From: Unio delphinus
Lineage: Eukaryota > Mollusca > Bivalvia > Unionida > Unionidae
DNA: 64,000 nucleotides
NCBI GenBank assembly: GCA_029339505.1
Contig: JAQISU010000166.1
Location: forward strand, 6,915,501 to 6,979,500
Reading direction: 5' to 3'
In this document: positions 49,096-62,313 of the stretch, in pieces
How the letters are laid out: each line of letters begins with the position of its first letter
Numbering within the stretch: position 1 is the first letter of the stretch
Notes under the pieces: model-generated
Told to the model about the DNA's origin: nothing
The model's input: only the letters and a program-made list of their open reading frames with translations
Database searches by the model: none
Position numbers and translations under genes: made by a program

Positions 49096-49439
49096 AACAA
49101 AACAACGTAATACATACAGTAGCGTCTGGACAAGTATTACATTAATCGCTTTATAAAATTATTAAACATCGCGCTGAGGTTACCGGGTTATACAGGATGT
49201 CAGTGATCTGTGTTGTAACATTCACAATATCCACTACAATACCACGGCGTTATCCACTAACAAAATCTTCTGGGTCTATATTAGTACTACTAGATCAAAT
49301 TGAAGAAGTAGCATTTGAAGTAAAACTTGAGGACAAAAGACTTGGCTTGATTTACAATTGTTGTATTTAATTAATCACTAAACAACAACATAATTAAATA
49401 ATGATCTCTCCAATTAACGTCCAACAGTATAACAGTATA

Positions 49440-49968
<529 letters not shown>

Positions 49969-50029
49969 GTTGTTGTTGTCCTCCCAAGAAATTCTGCAAC
50001 AGAATGTAGTCAATACAACTCAACCAAAG

Positions 50030-51375
50030 ACTACAATGATATCAATAAGCTCCACTAACCCTGAATTTAGCGTAAACTTCCCAACTGAATTTCCAGTAAA
50101 GGAAATTGCGCTTGCTAAAATACGAGTATAATACAGTTGGCCAAAATTTAGATCAAGAAAATTTGGTGGATTACAAACGAAAAATTATCTTGTGTTTGAA
50201 ACTAAAGCAAACCAGATGGTACCACTGATTTTCAGATTGCTTCTATTTGAACCAGAAGTTACCAAAATAAACAAATTACTGATGAATTTCAGTGCAAAAT
50301 AACATTTACCACGGGGGAAAAAGAATCAAACTGTTCATGAACCAACGTTGTCGGCCACGATAGAAACAAAATCACCAGAATACGTCGTGGAAATCTAACG
50401 GTCATCAGATCAGTGTTAGGATGGCATGAAATTCCACCTGATTATGAAGGATCTCCAAAACCAACCTGGGCTGATAATTCTACGAACGATTTTTTTAAAT
50501 AACGGTCCCAGAGTATAGACAAGATATTTGAGAAAGGGAAATTTGTCAAACATTTGGTAGCGAAAAGATACAAAAAGAAAAGCTTTTCTTAACGACTTGA
50601 AACTTTAGATTAATTGTAAATGAAGAATATATTAATAATTTTTCAAATGCAATTACACCCTAGCTTGCGCGTACGTTTGGTAAATTAACACATTTGTTTG
50701 TTAGTATAACACAATATTATTCTGATCATTCAAAACAACCAATTATCTTAACAATCCAACTTTTAATCGGATTATAGATGATTTTGAGTACATTAATCAG
50801 CAAGTTCGTAATAATGTAATAAATTTTAAAGAGTATTATGAATATGGACAATGCAAATTAGTTTCAGATAAGGTATTTCTTGATCACTATAAATAACCAA
50901 ACAACAATTACCAACATTTATAATACTATATCCTGCAACTAATGAACTAAGCAAAACACTCAGCGATCTTATCAACGAAAACTTTCCTAAAATACTCGAG
51001 TCATGGAGAATAATAGATCGTGCGGCAGGTAATCTCCGATGCAATAGAAATCCATACGGTGTTGGTAGACATATATCACCGGGAATCGTAAATATAACCT
51101 CGGTGATACAGTCAATTTTGTATTTAATGTAATTGATTTAAGTTATCAGACAAATACTGAAATATCAAATCAGGCTCAGCATGGATATATTCCGTATGCT
51201 TTCACCCATATAGTACCTCCGGATATATGATTGTACAAAAACACATTAATCCGGTCGATCTCCGATGTCAAAGCTCATTACTGACGAGAATAAATTTCAT
51301 GACCAATCCGGTAACTTGCTGGACCTATGAAGTGTAAGTCTACAAATGAATCTATACATAAAATCTTAATATGAA
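50030..51375 (+). pseudogene. Capsid-type (penton/minor capsid-like) remnants
   Basis: Broken plus-strand coding. Readable pieces are EFSVNFPTEFPVKEIALAKI followed by YSWP, then RRGNLTVIRSVLGWHEIP, then ESWRIIDRAAGNL with RNPYGVGRHISPG, then NLGDTVNFVFNVIDLSYQ, then QHGYIPYAFTHIVPP, and SGNLLDL near the end. The pattern (an IALAKI...YSWPN-like start, an RSVLGW centre, and a DQSGNLLDL end) resembles penton/minor capsid proteins of Polintons. The middle part may derive from a second structural protein. Assignment is by pattern and neighbourhood, and individual genes cannot be delimited. Confidence 0.42.
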
Positions 51376-51986
51376 GTCTTTGTACCCAAATAAAAGATCA
51401 GATATTTTACATTACCACTTTCACTTTATTTGATCCCTTTTAGTTGTCTTACACGTGCATTAATAGTTCTTTTTCCTTCTCATATTCAGGAGTTAGTTCT
51501 TATCTAACTTTTCCAGCTGCCTTAGAAACATATACGATTTTTTCAAAAACTCAGTAACATAAGCTAAAGGTAAGGAAGCAAACACAGATTGTTGAATTTG
51601 CGTTATAAATTTATATTCTGATGGTAGTGTATATCTATCTTCGGATTCAAACTCTTACAAGTATTATAAATCAGAAATATTTTTTTCTTCAGGATTTAGT
51701 TTATCCCATACATTGATACCTTCATTTTTTAAGTAAATAATTGCATATTATTAATATGTTCATATTTCATTATATAATAAATGTGTATCTTTAATTTAAA
51801 AATAACTAAATATACGTGATCCGAATGTGAACCCCTATGTTGCTAAACGACATTTTTAGAAGGTTCAGGGGGTACATATATAAATCTTAGATCTAAGAAC
51901 GAAATAATCCCGTATGTGAACCCTTAAGTTGCCAAACGACATCTTAGAATGTTCAAGGGGAACATGTGATCCCTTAAGTTACCAAA

Positions 51987-52043
<57 letters not shown>

Positions 52044-52500
52044 ACAACAATAACAACAATAACAACAACAAAATCATACCGTAAGAGTGCCAACAAGTGA
52101 TGACATGGTGGGAGCGTGTCTTTGTTCAATTTCGAACATCCTAAGGCGGAGACCCAATGATATAATGAGTTATAATCTAAATAAGCTAACTAATACTGAG
52201 ATCTATCTATCTACAGAATTATTACCCTTGTGAGATAACTCTCTAATGGTTGCGAGTGTCCTTAACGGATTAATCTCCCTTTACACAGTAATTACCACAT
52301 GCAGAGTTATGACTGCGTCATTGCACGTAAAATTAATCAACAGGTTATCGAGTTTTATACTGCTGATATTATCGATAAAATACGTTGTTCGACTACTTCG
52401 TGGAGATATTCGCAGTCAAATTTATTGGAGAAATACTGTTTATTTCCATTCGTATTAATTTTGAGATAATCCCGACTGGGGTAGTTTTAGTCGACAGTTT
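51376..52500. other. Junction between the two viral elements
   Basis: Apart from the tandem repeats at 51818-52041 nothing is recognised. If the two elements are independent insertions, their inner ends should be here, but no inverted terminal repeats were seen. Confidence 0.4.
51818..52041. repeat. Short diverged tandem repeats and a (CA)n microsatellite
   Basis: The phrase ATGTGAACCCxTAxGTTGCxA with AACGACAT recurs at 51823 and 51914, and a shorter version occurs at 51965. It is followed directly by (CA)n at 51988-52041. Confidence 0.75.
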
Positions 52501-52581
52501 CTAATAATACCATCACGAGTTGCTTCGTAATTCTTGATGATAGGATGTCACAAAAAATCGTTTTGCTCAATTTATATAATA

Positions 52582-52899
52582 TCATTTGTCTAAATTACTT
52601 TTTTGACATCTTGCTGTATAATCTTTAGGGTTTCTTCTAACCTTTTCATTGTCATTATTTTTGTAATCGTAATATAGCTTGATCTCTCTATATCTTTCAC
52701 TGCCACATTGTGCACACAACGGTGTTTTTTTTTCTTTTGCTCTGACTCCAACACCACATCTTAAACATGGTTTTGGAGCAAGACTCCCTCTTCGCACGCT
52801 TTGTAAATGCTGTCCGCAGAATTCATTCAAACAGAATTTGTTACAATGGGTTGGAGACCCTATCATCACCCACCTGCATTGATTCTTTATTTGAGTCAT
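52582..52899 (-). CDS. Cys-rich zinc-ribbon-like ORF in the right viral element
   Basis: An uninterrupted 105-codon frame in an otherwise shattered region. It carries CNKFCLNEFCGQH followed by PCLRCG and LCAQCG, i.e. paired Cys residues able to form two zinc sites, and a basic C-terminus. It starts 45 bp from, and divergent to, the plus-strand helicase-like gene at 52945. No counterpart was found beside the left helicase. It is probably a small viral protein of the Polinton-like element, function unknown; similar Cys patterns also occur in unrelated zinc proteins. Confidence 0.5.
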   Translation of the reverse strand: MTQIKNQCRWVMIGSPTHCNKFCLNEFCGQHLQSVRRGSLAPKPCLRCGVGVRAKEKKTPLCAQCGSERYREIKLYYDYKNNDNEKVRRNPKDYTARCQKSNLDK

Positions 52900-52944
52900 T
52901 ATATCTATAATTTTTTTTATTTAAATACTTGTTTTAAATATAAT

Positions 52945-54930
52945 ATGGAGGAGTTTCAGAGATTATCCACAATCAAGCACTGAAAAAAATCCATTTTCTG
53001 AACCAAGATTTGATCCTGACAGAATAACCCCTCACTTGTGGAGGCGATCTATGGCTGATGTTAATAGCCTAATCTGATGTTAATAGCCTAATCTGATGTT
53101 AATAGCCTAATCTGATTAATAGTATTCGGAGTGCTGATAGAGATTTTCGTGATGATATGGCATCTTATACACAACTCCAGTGATGTCATTGACGTTACGG
53201 TGATCGAAAGAAAATATTGATCATCTCAACAACCAAAGATATTTTTCAGAATAAAATTTATTGTGCAATCATAAACAGATTCTACTGTATGGCTTTTTCC
53301 TGACCACCTGTTTTTCATTTTTAAGAAATTGCTGCGTTAAGCAAAAATTCCGAACCAAGAATGTTGATGAACCATATAACGAAATAGCGGGAGAAATTGT
53401 ATACGATTCTAAACATAACTCGAGAAGAGCTCCAATAAATATCATTTATCATAAGACGCACGCGTGGTCTAACGCAGGAATTAAATTTTCACGAGATCGA
53501 ATCGTAGGATTCATACCAAGGAAACATGTTTGAATTTATTCACGAAAAAAGTAATTTAAATAATGATCCTGCATCAGTATGGTTATTTAAGAGTTCAGAA
53601 AATGAAAATATGACCTAATGGTGAAATGTACCGTCTATAATTTATCCACTAAGAAATGAAATATCTTGCGCTGACATTTTCAACTGACGATATTGAACAA
53701 TTGCTAAATAATTGTTCCACCGTGCCATCACTTGGAGTTCACTTTGCAAGAGAGAAAATTGGTGGAAACCAACACCATTCGAATTTCTCGAAAACGTGAA
53801 ACACAGTTGTGTCGAATATGTTCACGGTGGATTGTGCAAATACTAAATATGACCACAGTGATATTACCTCGGTTGATATGGTCACGTATTGTCCTGGAAG
53901 TTATCTTGGTTACGTTTCCGGAATATTTTAAACGATTTGGACATTCCACACACGATATGTCCAGAGTATCGTTAAATGGACTTTTGCCTGATTTTGATCT
54001 AACTGGATTCGCTTTTATTGTTATATCATTTGAGTTTACTAAGGGTCTCCACCCAGATCTGTTTTCTTTGGTTTGGTAGGCACTTCTCAGAAAAACGTTG
54101 GCTCCAATAGCTGCATTACGAGATATGTTTTATTGTAAAATACTAATATCGTTCATTGTAAGTGAGGTAATTATATCATACCGTCCTCAGACCGAAGTTT
54201 GGTTACCACCACCTGATGATGATCAAACTGCAAAGGATCTCGGTAGAAGAATACTTGGTAAATTTACTCAAGGCGGGGTATATGATCATAAACGACATTA
54301 TGCGCTATTAATTCTAGATGATGCTGAATATGTTTTATAATCGCAGATAAAACAAAGAGAGATATATTTATAAGTCGACAAAAAACGCTTACGAAGAAAT
54401 AACTGATTATCATGGAACACTTGATCCAGAATTAAAAGAGCTTAAGAAATTACTCAGATTACAACCGAATAAAATTCTGTGCGAAATAATGCGCGAAATA
54501 ACTTCAGAAACATCTAGAAATTATTTTTTTTGGATAAATCGAGACCAAATGATTTGATAGTGGTAAGTAGAACGTTAGTTCGTGATACACTTCAGCAGCA
54601 ATTATTTCAGTTACATAAGGATAGGTTTTCAAGTCTACTTGTACCGTTGTGTTATAAACCAGCGGACACACGACTACAAAATATTGACGTTGATATACCG
54701 GGACAGATTAAGAAACAAAATCTCATATTAAATGATGTTGTCGCAGTTGATATCAGTGTTTTTGAGAATGCACTGAACGCGGACAAATCTCCGTGGACGT
54801 TAGGATACGCAATGACGATACTTTCATCTCAGAGGTTAACATTTTCTGATACAGTTGTTTGGATGATTGTTATTGATGCTACGGAAACGATGGTATTGAC
54901 AATGATATAATAAGAGCAAAATTAGTTAGT
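52945..54930 (+). pseudogene. SF1 helicase-like protein remnant, right copy, with long N-terminal region
   Basis: Plus-strand counterpart of the left helicase. Readable blocks are RFDPDRITPHLWRRSMADVN, NEIAGEIVYDSKHNSRRAPI followed by NIIYHKTHAWSNAGIKF, GVHFAREKIGG, SDITSVDMVTY, FKRFGHSTHDMSRVSLNGLL, and the sequence ending in EVWLPPPDDD and ILGKFTQGG. After a deletion that removed Walker A and motif II come EEITDYHGTLDPELKELKK, RPNDLIVVSRTLVRDTLQQQ and WTLGYAMTILSSQ. Stops and frame changes are frequent. The N-terminal roughly 400 residues upstream of the ATPase core resemble no domain I can name with confidence. They could be polymerase- or primase-related, which is speculation. Confidence 0.65.
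53055..53117. repeat. 19-bp tandem repeat, about 3.3 copies
   Basis: CTGATGTTAATAGCCTAAT is repeated three times without change inside the helicase remnant, breaking its frame. The perfect identity points to recent slippage. Confidence 0.92.
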
Positions 54931-55104
54931 TTTAAACAAAGTGACAAAAAAGCAAAGAAGCTTTAATCTCAATGTTGAATTTAATATGATATTAGAACAA
55001 CGACAGAAAAATCATTGTGCAAACCGTAAGACAGTAATGTTGTGGCGGTATTCAGTTAATGATCTAAGACAATTTACCGTAGATAGGAAAGATAGTAGTC
55101 TTGG

Positions 55105-56090
55105 TCATATACGCGAAAATCTGATGCTGACCTGTCTTGAATGTAATAGACGCAGAGGTGCTAGTTGTGATCGCGGTGGTAATTGTGTTTCCTCTGTAAC
55201 TACCTGCAATTGTTCACGTGTAAATCCTCGTTGAGGAGCAGTTGAATCTAATTTGTATATTGCGGATCTACCAGTAGATCTTACCACGTTAGATATTGTA
55301 TGTACCGTAATACTCCATATAGCATCATTCGCTCTTTTTTTTTTTACCACCTTCAAGTTCACCAGGCGTATATAAATACCATACTGTAACACTACCTAAT
55401 ACTGGTTGTTTTGAAGATCCATGTCGTTGTATAACTGTATGATTTTTTTAATTGCACTAGTTTTCGAGATCATATATTTTTCTGAATTATTTCCTTTGCA
55501 TACTGATACCCAAATAACTGCTCAGCATGAGTGCGATTAAATCGTTCAGCGATTGCCTGATGTATTGTAGTGTGTCCTCGTCTTATTTTTACATCATATT
55601 TTTTCATTAAAGATAATACTGCTCCCTGAAATTCTTTGCCAGGATCAACTTGCAGTAGCTGTGGCCATTGTTAATCACTGCGTTGATAAATTCGTTCAAA
55701 CACAGAAGCAACTTCTGCCGTTGTCTTTGTTAATAATGGCTATGCTTCTTTATAACTACTTGTAACATCAACGACAGTTAACGCAAGTTGTATGTTAATC
55801 GACGTCTTCCAATTTTGATAGTATCATGCGATATAAATAATATATCTGCCTGATGAACTTTATTAGGAACACTGACATCAATATGTGCATACTTAATTGT
55901 TTCAGGCGGTGATAAATACATTTGCCATATTGCCTGTCATGCTGACTAACTTGCAGCAGTAGAACGTTTGACACCTACTGCATCAACGAGTTTACTAATC
56001 GTTGCTCTGCCTCTCCATTATCCTCTTGGGCTATAATAAAGCGATTATATAATTGTAATAATCGGATGATTAATTACCGGCTCTTACTAC
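55105..56090 (-). pseudogene. Polinton-type integrase remnant, right copy
   Basis: Reads leftward: YYSPRG, ISKLVDAVGVKRSTA, then IDVSVPNKVHQADILF, then VVDVTSSYKEA (first Asp), LQVDPGKEF (second Asp), and AERFNRT (Glu). The C-terminal region RANDAIWSITVHTI is followed by RGFTREQLQVVTEETQLPP. A few stops and frameshifts interrupt it, but all three catalytic residues are readable. About two thirds of the residues match the left copy in the DPGKEF to YQYAKE segment, so the copies are related but old. It lies convergent to the helicase remnant. Confidence 0.87.
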
Positions 56091-56099
56091 AAGTTTATC

Positions 56100-56370
56100 T
56101 TTCTTCACAGAACTTGCCAAGTAATTTGCAAATGATTCCTTGAAAGATTAATTTTTTTATTGAACTTAAAGCGTAAATTAATTTTACATCTGCAATACGT
56201 CTATCATGCAAGATTTTATGTCCACAAGCTATTTCATGACATAAAAATATAAATTTCATGTATCGGATACTCTCCGGGTCTTGGTTGATCTTGATTATTA
56301 AGTCGGTTCCTGAACCAAAATAATTATATCCTGGAAGGTGTTTTTCTCTTCTGGGTATTCAGCCCACAGA
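56100..56370 (-). pseudogene. Parvovirus VP1-like phospholipase A2 domain remnant, right copy
   Basis: Reverse-strand frames contain EKHLPGYNYFGSGTDL (Ca2+ loop, with Ser in place of the usual Pro), QPRPGEYP, and then a CHEIACGHKIL-like segment where the His-Asp helix should be, followed by RRIADVKLIYAL. It is the exact positional mirror of the left copy, between integrase and ATPase. Frameshifts split it, and it cannot encode an active enzyme. Confidence 0.65.
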
Positions 56371-56669
56371 GAACCCGGTCATTTTCCTAATTTTACTGCA
56401 TTATCACCTCCTCTTTTTTTTTAATTCTGTTTGGACCAGGGATAAATTTTAATTTATTTGTACCACATTGTACACACGTACCTGTAAGCGCTAATCTGAT
56501 ATTTTTTTGGTAGTAATAGTTATTGGTCCATCTGTTAAAGTACGCGTCTTGCATTTCACACGAAATAGATCCATATAATTTATTATATAGCATGGATGTA
56601 ATTGATTTTTCAGCGATATAAAATAAGAACCTGTTAAACACCATGCAGCGCTGCCGACTTCTATCAGAA

Positions 56670-57008
56670 TGATAATATTAGGTCCATCTGAAAGTGGTAA
56701 AACGCAACTGTTGCTTAATTTAATAATGAGGTGGTTTAAATGGGACAAGTTGTATTTAGTAACTCCGACTGCAAATGAATGTTAAATAACTTTAATGAAA
56801 ATGCAAAGACGATAAATGAAGACGGTGATGATATAATTAATTTTATCACTGATAATGATGAAGCGCCAAACGTAGATGATCTCGATGGATTAATTAATAA
56901 TTTGTTTATAACTAAATAAAGCTGGATAAACAATCAAATCCGGCAAGAATATTTTCACGAGGTAGGCATAAAAATACTTATATAATTTATGTAACTCAGC
57001 GGTAATAT
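56670..57008 (+). pseudogene. Polinton-like packaging ATPase remnant, right copy (truncated)
   Basis: Begins MIILGPSESGKTQLLLNL, a clear Walker A, followed by WDKLYLVTPTANE. After a short frame change come NFNENAKTINEDG, DIINFITDNDEAPNVDDLDG, and KQSNPARIFSRGRHKNT followed by YIIYVTQR. At that point LINE sequence takes over, so the C-terminal half is missing. The equivalent order of blocks in the left copy confirms homology. It marks the right-hand edge of the preserved viral block. Confidence 0.75.
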
Positions 57009-59575
57009 TTTCTACTATAGTGGACAAGTCCATAAATAGAGTAGGCTTCCTTGAAAACAAAGCCACCAAGGGATCTGTGTTTGAATACCGCCCCATATCT
57101 AGCAGAATCAGGTCTATTCTTCTGAACGCATCTCCCTTTAACATCACAATTATCAAAGTCGATGCTCCAACTACTGGTCATGATGATGAAGAAATAGAGG
57201 AGTTTTACAACAAACTAAAGGGTATTCTAAAGGGTATTCTAAACTTGGTCAGGAAAAAAATGCCTCACAGTCTCATCCAAGGAGACTGGAATGTCAAAGT
57301 TGGCAAAGATGCTCTAAAAGGCTAAGATGATCATTGTGGACAGCCTTGCAATGAGCTTACCAATGAAAAAGATAAACGGCTACTCGAGTTCGCAAGCTAA
57401 AACAACTTGGTACTAGCCAACACCCTGGGCCAACATAAAGCTTCACGATGCTGGAATGGCATGCACCAAATGGAAACCATCATAACCAGATTGACTACAT
57501 ACTGGACCAAAACCATTACCGATCTGGCATATGAACGTCTGAGTAAGGCTGAAGAAATTAAGAAGCTAAAGAAAATCAGGCTCAAATTCAACCTTCAACA
57601 ACTGAAGCACCCTAATGTCTACAAAACATTTAAAGTCACAATTGGAGGTAAAGCTGCTCCACTCCTTGTGATGGATGTTTATGTTAAAGTGATGACAGAC
57701 ACTTTATGTTAAAGTGATGACAGACACTTTCAACACAGACATTACAACAGCTACTAAGGACATCATTGACCTTCATCGCCCAAAGAAAAACTATGGGTTA
57801 CAGTAGTGATTCTGAATTTGTGTGACCTCAAAAACACCAGACACACAACAGGGGCAATGGAATACCGAGAAATAAACAAGAATAGGGAAACAAAATTGCA
57901 CATAAATGGAGAGCAGTCTGATAAAGAATAACAACAAATAGGCATTCAAAATTGTGAAAGACCTCACCAGACAGAAGCAACCAGTCAGTACCACTCGATA
58001 CGAAAATGGAAAATGCCTCACAGAAGCAAGTGGCATGGCAGAAAGGTGGACTGAGTATTGTAAAGAACTTTACAACATCCGTCCATAGGAGACCCAGAGG
58101 TGCTTGAAGTTCCAAACTCCGCAACTGATGATGATTTCCCCATCTCAAAGAAGAGGTGAAGTCAACAATAAGAGCACTGAAGAATTGGATAGGTGTAATA
58201 TATAATATTCCAGCTGAACGTGTCAAGAATGGCGGGGAATCAGTGATAGAGCTACTAACAAAACGCTGCAACAAGATCTGGCAGGCAGGTGAATGACCAT
58301 TAGTGGACCAAGTCACTGATTATAACACTCCCCCCTAAATGCAATCTCCAGCTGTACCAAAATTACAGAACTATCAATTTGATCAGCCATGTTAGTAAGG
58401 TGACACTGAAGATCATCTTGAATAGAATGAAACCACAAGCAGAAGTAAAAATCGCTGAGGAACAGGCCGGATTCAGGAGTGGAAGAAGCACAACAGAATA
58501 AATATTCAATCTTAGGGTTCTGTGTGAAAAGTACTTGCAACATCAACAATACATCTATCATGGGTTCATAGATTTTAAAAAGGCTTTTGACAGAGTATGG
58601 CATGAGGTACAACATGGGTCAAACGTTGACCAAAACCATCAAGCAGCTGTATGTCAATGTTACCAGTGCAGTAATTGCTCATTTGGGGGACTTGTTCAAG
58701 ACAACAGTTGGAGTTCGTTGATGCTGTCTCCTGTCACCCACGCTTTCCAACATCTACTTAGATCTCATCATGAGCAAAGCCCTTGAAAACCACTTAGAGG
58801 GTGTAACATCACCAACCTCCTCTTTGCAGATGACATTGATGGGCTGGCAAGGCAGTGAAGACGAGCTTGCACCTTAGTGAAGAACCTTGATGAAACATCT
58901 TCCAGAGTTGACATGGATATAAGCGTGGGGAAGACAAAAAGCTGATGACATATTGTGGCAAACAAATCTCAGCCAAGATTAAAGTCAGAGGACAGGAACT
59001 GGAAACGGTGGGCCAGTTCAAATATCTTGGTTCCATAATCACCGAAGAACAGAAGTTTGTTCACGAGCAGTACAAACAAAGGCAGCTATGTCAAAGCTAA
59101 GACCCATCTGGAGACACAATAATATCTATCTGAAACTAAAATCTGACTATTGAAAGTACCTGTCATCTCAATCTTTTTGTATTCATGGACACTGAGAGCA
59201 GAGTTACGACGAAGAATCTAGGCACATGAAAGAAGATGCTACAGAACCATCCTTGGCATTGCTTACATTGACCACATCACTAATGAAGATGTGCGTAACA
59301 CCATCATGCACAAAGTAGGCCATTATGAAGACAAGACCAAATCACCACTGTCAAAATTAGAAAGCTTAAATGGTATGGCCATGTATCTAGAGTCAGCAGT
59401 CTATCCACAACAGTACAACAGGGCAGCGTCCAGGGTGGCAGAAGGAGAGGTAGACAGAGAAAAAGATCACATATTGGAGAAGGAAAAGTTGTGTGGAGGC
59501 AACTGGTCCGATATTTAGCAGCACAACGCATCAACGACCACAGTAGGTCAAGAGACCGATGATGATGATGAAAAT
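57005..59575 (+). mobile_element. APE-type non-LTR retrotransposon (LINE), degenerate, truncated
   Basis: Starts inside the apurinic-type endonuclease: RVGFLENKATKGSVFEYRPI, then PFNITIIKVDAPTT and LIQGDWNVKVGKDA. A tract corresponding to ASRCWNGMH follows. RT pieces are FIDFKKAFDRVWHE (58560-58610, motif A) and an FADDIDGLA-like motif near 58830. A Cys-less C-terminal region runs to about 59510, and the 3' end has a short GATGAT tail. It is the same family as the minus-strand copy at 13022-17245. The clade (I/Nimb/RTE-like) is not certain. It interrupts the viral ATPase remnant, so it postdates that element. Confidence 0.85.
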
Positions 59576-60349
59576 GTTTTAAAAAAATTCATATCCCAGA
59601 ACGGCCCGTACTGTCTGTTACGAACCAAGATCTTATACAATGCAACAAAAAGAAATGAAAACAACAATTTAAATAAAACCCATGAAGCTATTTATTTCTC
59701 TACAATGTTCCAACCGAATTCCAATAGTCTTGAATGTCCCACAATGATGAAATCCTGGATGTCTTTGAATGAGTTCACAGTATTCATAAAGTAGTTTATA
59801 TTGAGAAAATCATTAATAAAAATCAGTCCTTTCGAATTAAATCAGGACGCATCTGTAAATTCGGATCAAAAGGGATATGCGTAGAAAGTGTAAAACAGGA
59901 ACTAACAACTTCCTAGTGATACACATTTTACCATGACCTAGATGTGAGTCATTATAAAAGAATATTCCAATCTAATTGTAGACAAGGCAAAGCATAAAAT
60001 GTTAAACACTCAAGCTTATAACCATGGACAAAGTTTAGCTACGTAAACATCCTTTTTACAATATCTAACTTAACAGTCATGCATGTATAACAGTCTAGTC
60101 TTGTTAATGCATCTTAATTTCACCCTGATACCGAATGTCATTACCGGGAATAATTTATTTTAATTCAGTTAGAAACCATGACAAATTTCTGCTGCATAAT
60201 ATGAATTCTTGGCAATTGCAGTTTGAGAATTTGATTGCGTTAAATATTTTGTTTAAACTCCATTAGTTACATAGAACAAAATTTATATTGTTAGTGGCAC
60301 ACTTAAACTGCTTTGTTTTTATGTGACTCTAAATAAAACGGTACATGGT
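59576..60349. other. Intergenic sequence, nothing recognised
   Basis: AT-rich sequence after the LINE 3' end. Confidence 0.5.
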
Positions 60350-62313
60350 CATATTGCAACCTGATCATGTTGCACCCAAGTCATGTCGCACACTAATCAA
60401 GTTATGTCGCACACAATGCTAAAGTTATGTTAAGTTTCGGTGTCTTAAAATGGAAAGGAATGTACAGTGAAACGGACGAAAATAAAACATGCGTATAAGT
60501 TCAGAACTAAAATAGTAGACGCCATAATAAAAAATGATTGAATGAATGAAAAGAGAAGATATATAAGTAGAAGAATTGCGAAATAAAAGACGTAAATTAC
60601 CACAATGAGCAAAGGTTGCTATTTAATATGGTCTTTTATTTCCTTTTGGTTTTCCTTCTCCAAAGTCTTCATTTGCTTTAATTTCTAAATATGGTTAAAT
60701 ATCTTTGAGTGTTATTTTGTACACATTTATAAGAGCAGAGCAGCATAGTTCATAATATACGGTATAGTTCATGAATTATAAAACATAAAAGAATGCTAAA
60801 AATATTTAAGGTAGAAAACATTATTAGGTCTTCAAGTTTTTCGTGCAGTCGATAAAGGTGAGTTTTAAGAGCACTCTTAAAAGTTATCACTGTGTCTCTG
60901 TGTCTAATTTCAATAGGCAATTAATTTTACATTGCTGGGCCCTGGTATGCAAAAGAACGTTGTCCATATGGCTTCGGTTTTATAGTGAGAATAATGAGTA
61001 TAAGATTGTCAGAAGAGGAACGTAAGTATATTGATGGTGTGTACACATGGGTGAGGCCGAATAGGTATGCTGGACTCGAGTCCGTCAGTGAAACGTAGCA
61101 CAGAGAGAACAAATTTTGTGTTTTATTCTGGATCGAATGGATAACCAGTGTAGGTTACAGAGCAGAAGGAAGGTGCGTTCTGATCGTGGTACTCTAAAGA
61201 TGATCCGAGCAGCTGTGCTTTGAACTTTTTGAAGTCTCTGGAGTAGATATTGAGAAGAAGCATGACAGAACTGAAATACTATAGTCCATTCTTGAAAGTA
61301 CTAATGAGCACACAAATAATTTAGTGGCACTAATCGAAATAAATTTGCGAAAAGAGCTGATATGTATTAGCTCAAGACATGCAGCTCTGCATATGTTGAT
61401 GACATGTTGGTGCAGTCAACTCCGACCGTGCTCTGCTAGTCTCACTTCCGTCGCCAACTCTTGCAGACTCAGGACTCAACTGAACTGGAATCTACCCATT
61501 TCTTTTCCAAGAGTTTGTTGTTGTTCTTATTGTTTGTTATTTTGTTTATAAATCGTTTCCTGCTTTTGTTCTTGTTTTTCTTGCGCTTTTTCTTTTTCTC
61601 CTGGTGGTTGCCGTTTTTATATGTTTGTGGAAAATCGTTCTAGCTTATGCAATATGTTTCTTGTACCTGTAGCTGTTGTTTTGTTTCTTCTTGTGTTTTA
61701 CACCTCTTGGGCGTGTGTCCTGTTTTTTACGCATTTATGGTATTTCCTGTGGCAAATGCGCCTTTGCACGAAATACTTATAGAAAGAATACTTTCTTAAT
61801 TGTGTACAATTATTCTTTTTTTCTCTTTACAATATTCTAATGCCATTCTTGATATTATATCAGGGATAGTGTCCATTCTTGATCTTATGACTTTAATTTT
61901 GATTTTTTAAAAAAAAAACAACTAAATCTTGCAACCATGGCTTCTAATGGAATTTCCATAGGTATATCCACAATGTGTAATTCCTCTGTTCTCTTTTTTC
62001 ATAACTATGGATTCATTAATGCCAGAGTAACTGAACTAAATACAGAAATAAAATGTAATTCGTGTAGTGTGAAATGTGATATATTTTGTCCATTAATTAT
62101 ATAATAAAACGTAATTAATGAATTAATACATTTAATATATAAAGGCTAAAGCTATAGAAACATGACATGGTAACAATCATTTCATATAGTGATATATTAC
62201 AGATGGGTGCGACTTGACTATATATTAGGATGCGACATAACTTTATATTTGGGTGCGGCATAACTGTACTAGTGTGCGAGTTAATGGGTGCGAGATTGCA
62301 TGGTGTGAGATGA
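60350..62313. mobile_element. Region bounded by inverted clusters of GTCGCAC motifs
   Basis: The left side (60361-60417) has repeated TCATGTCGCAC/TTATGTCGCAC units. The right side (62203-62313) has repeated GTGCGACTTGA, ATGCGACATAACT and GTGCGGCATAACT units in the reverse sense. This looks like multi-repeat terminal inverted regions of a DNA transposon about 2 kb long. The interior contains a LINE fragment and a pyrimidine-rich tract (61500-61740), and no transposase was found. Confidence 0.45.
60840..61325 (-). mobile_element. CR1/L2-like LINE fragment
   Basis: Reverse-strand coding for the RT C-terminal region: MFSLCYVSLTDSSPAYLFGL, LTHVYTPSIYLRSSSDN, YGQRSFAYQGPAM. It is closely similar to 14390-14790 in the nested LINE. 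No YADD region and no ATT tail remain. It lies inside the region bounded by GTCGCAC-rich inverted termini (60350-62313). Confidence 0.8.

Larger units (their letters stand above)
52500..57008. mobile_element. Right Polinton/adintovirus-like endogenous element (inverted relative to the left one)
   Basis: Grouping of the zinc-ribbon ORF (minus), helicase-like protein (plus), integrase and PLA2 (minus) and ATPase (plus). Gene order and strands are the mirror image of the left element. The virion genes expected on the minus strand left of 52.5 kb were not found, so this copy seems to lack its capsid module. Its ATPase end is truncated by a LINE at about 57.0 kb. Confidence 0.7.

Noticed and set aside
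57828..58316. 162-codon minus-strand frame
   Set aside because: Antisense to the LINE at 57005-59575.
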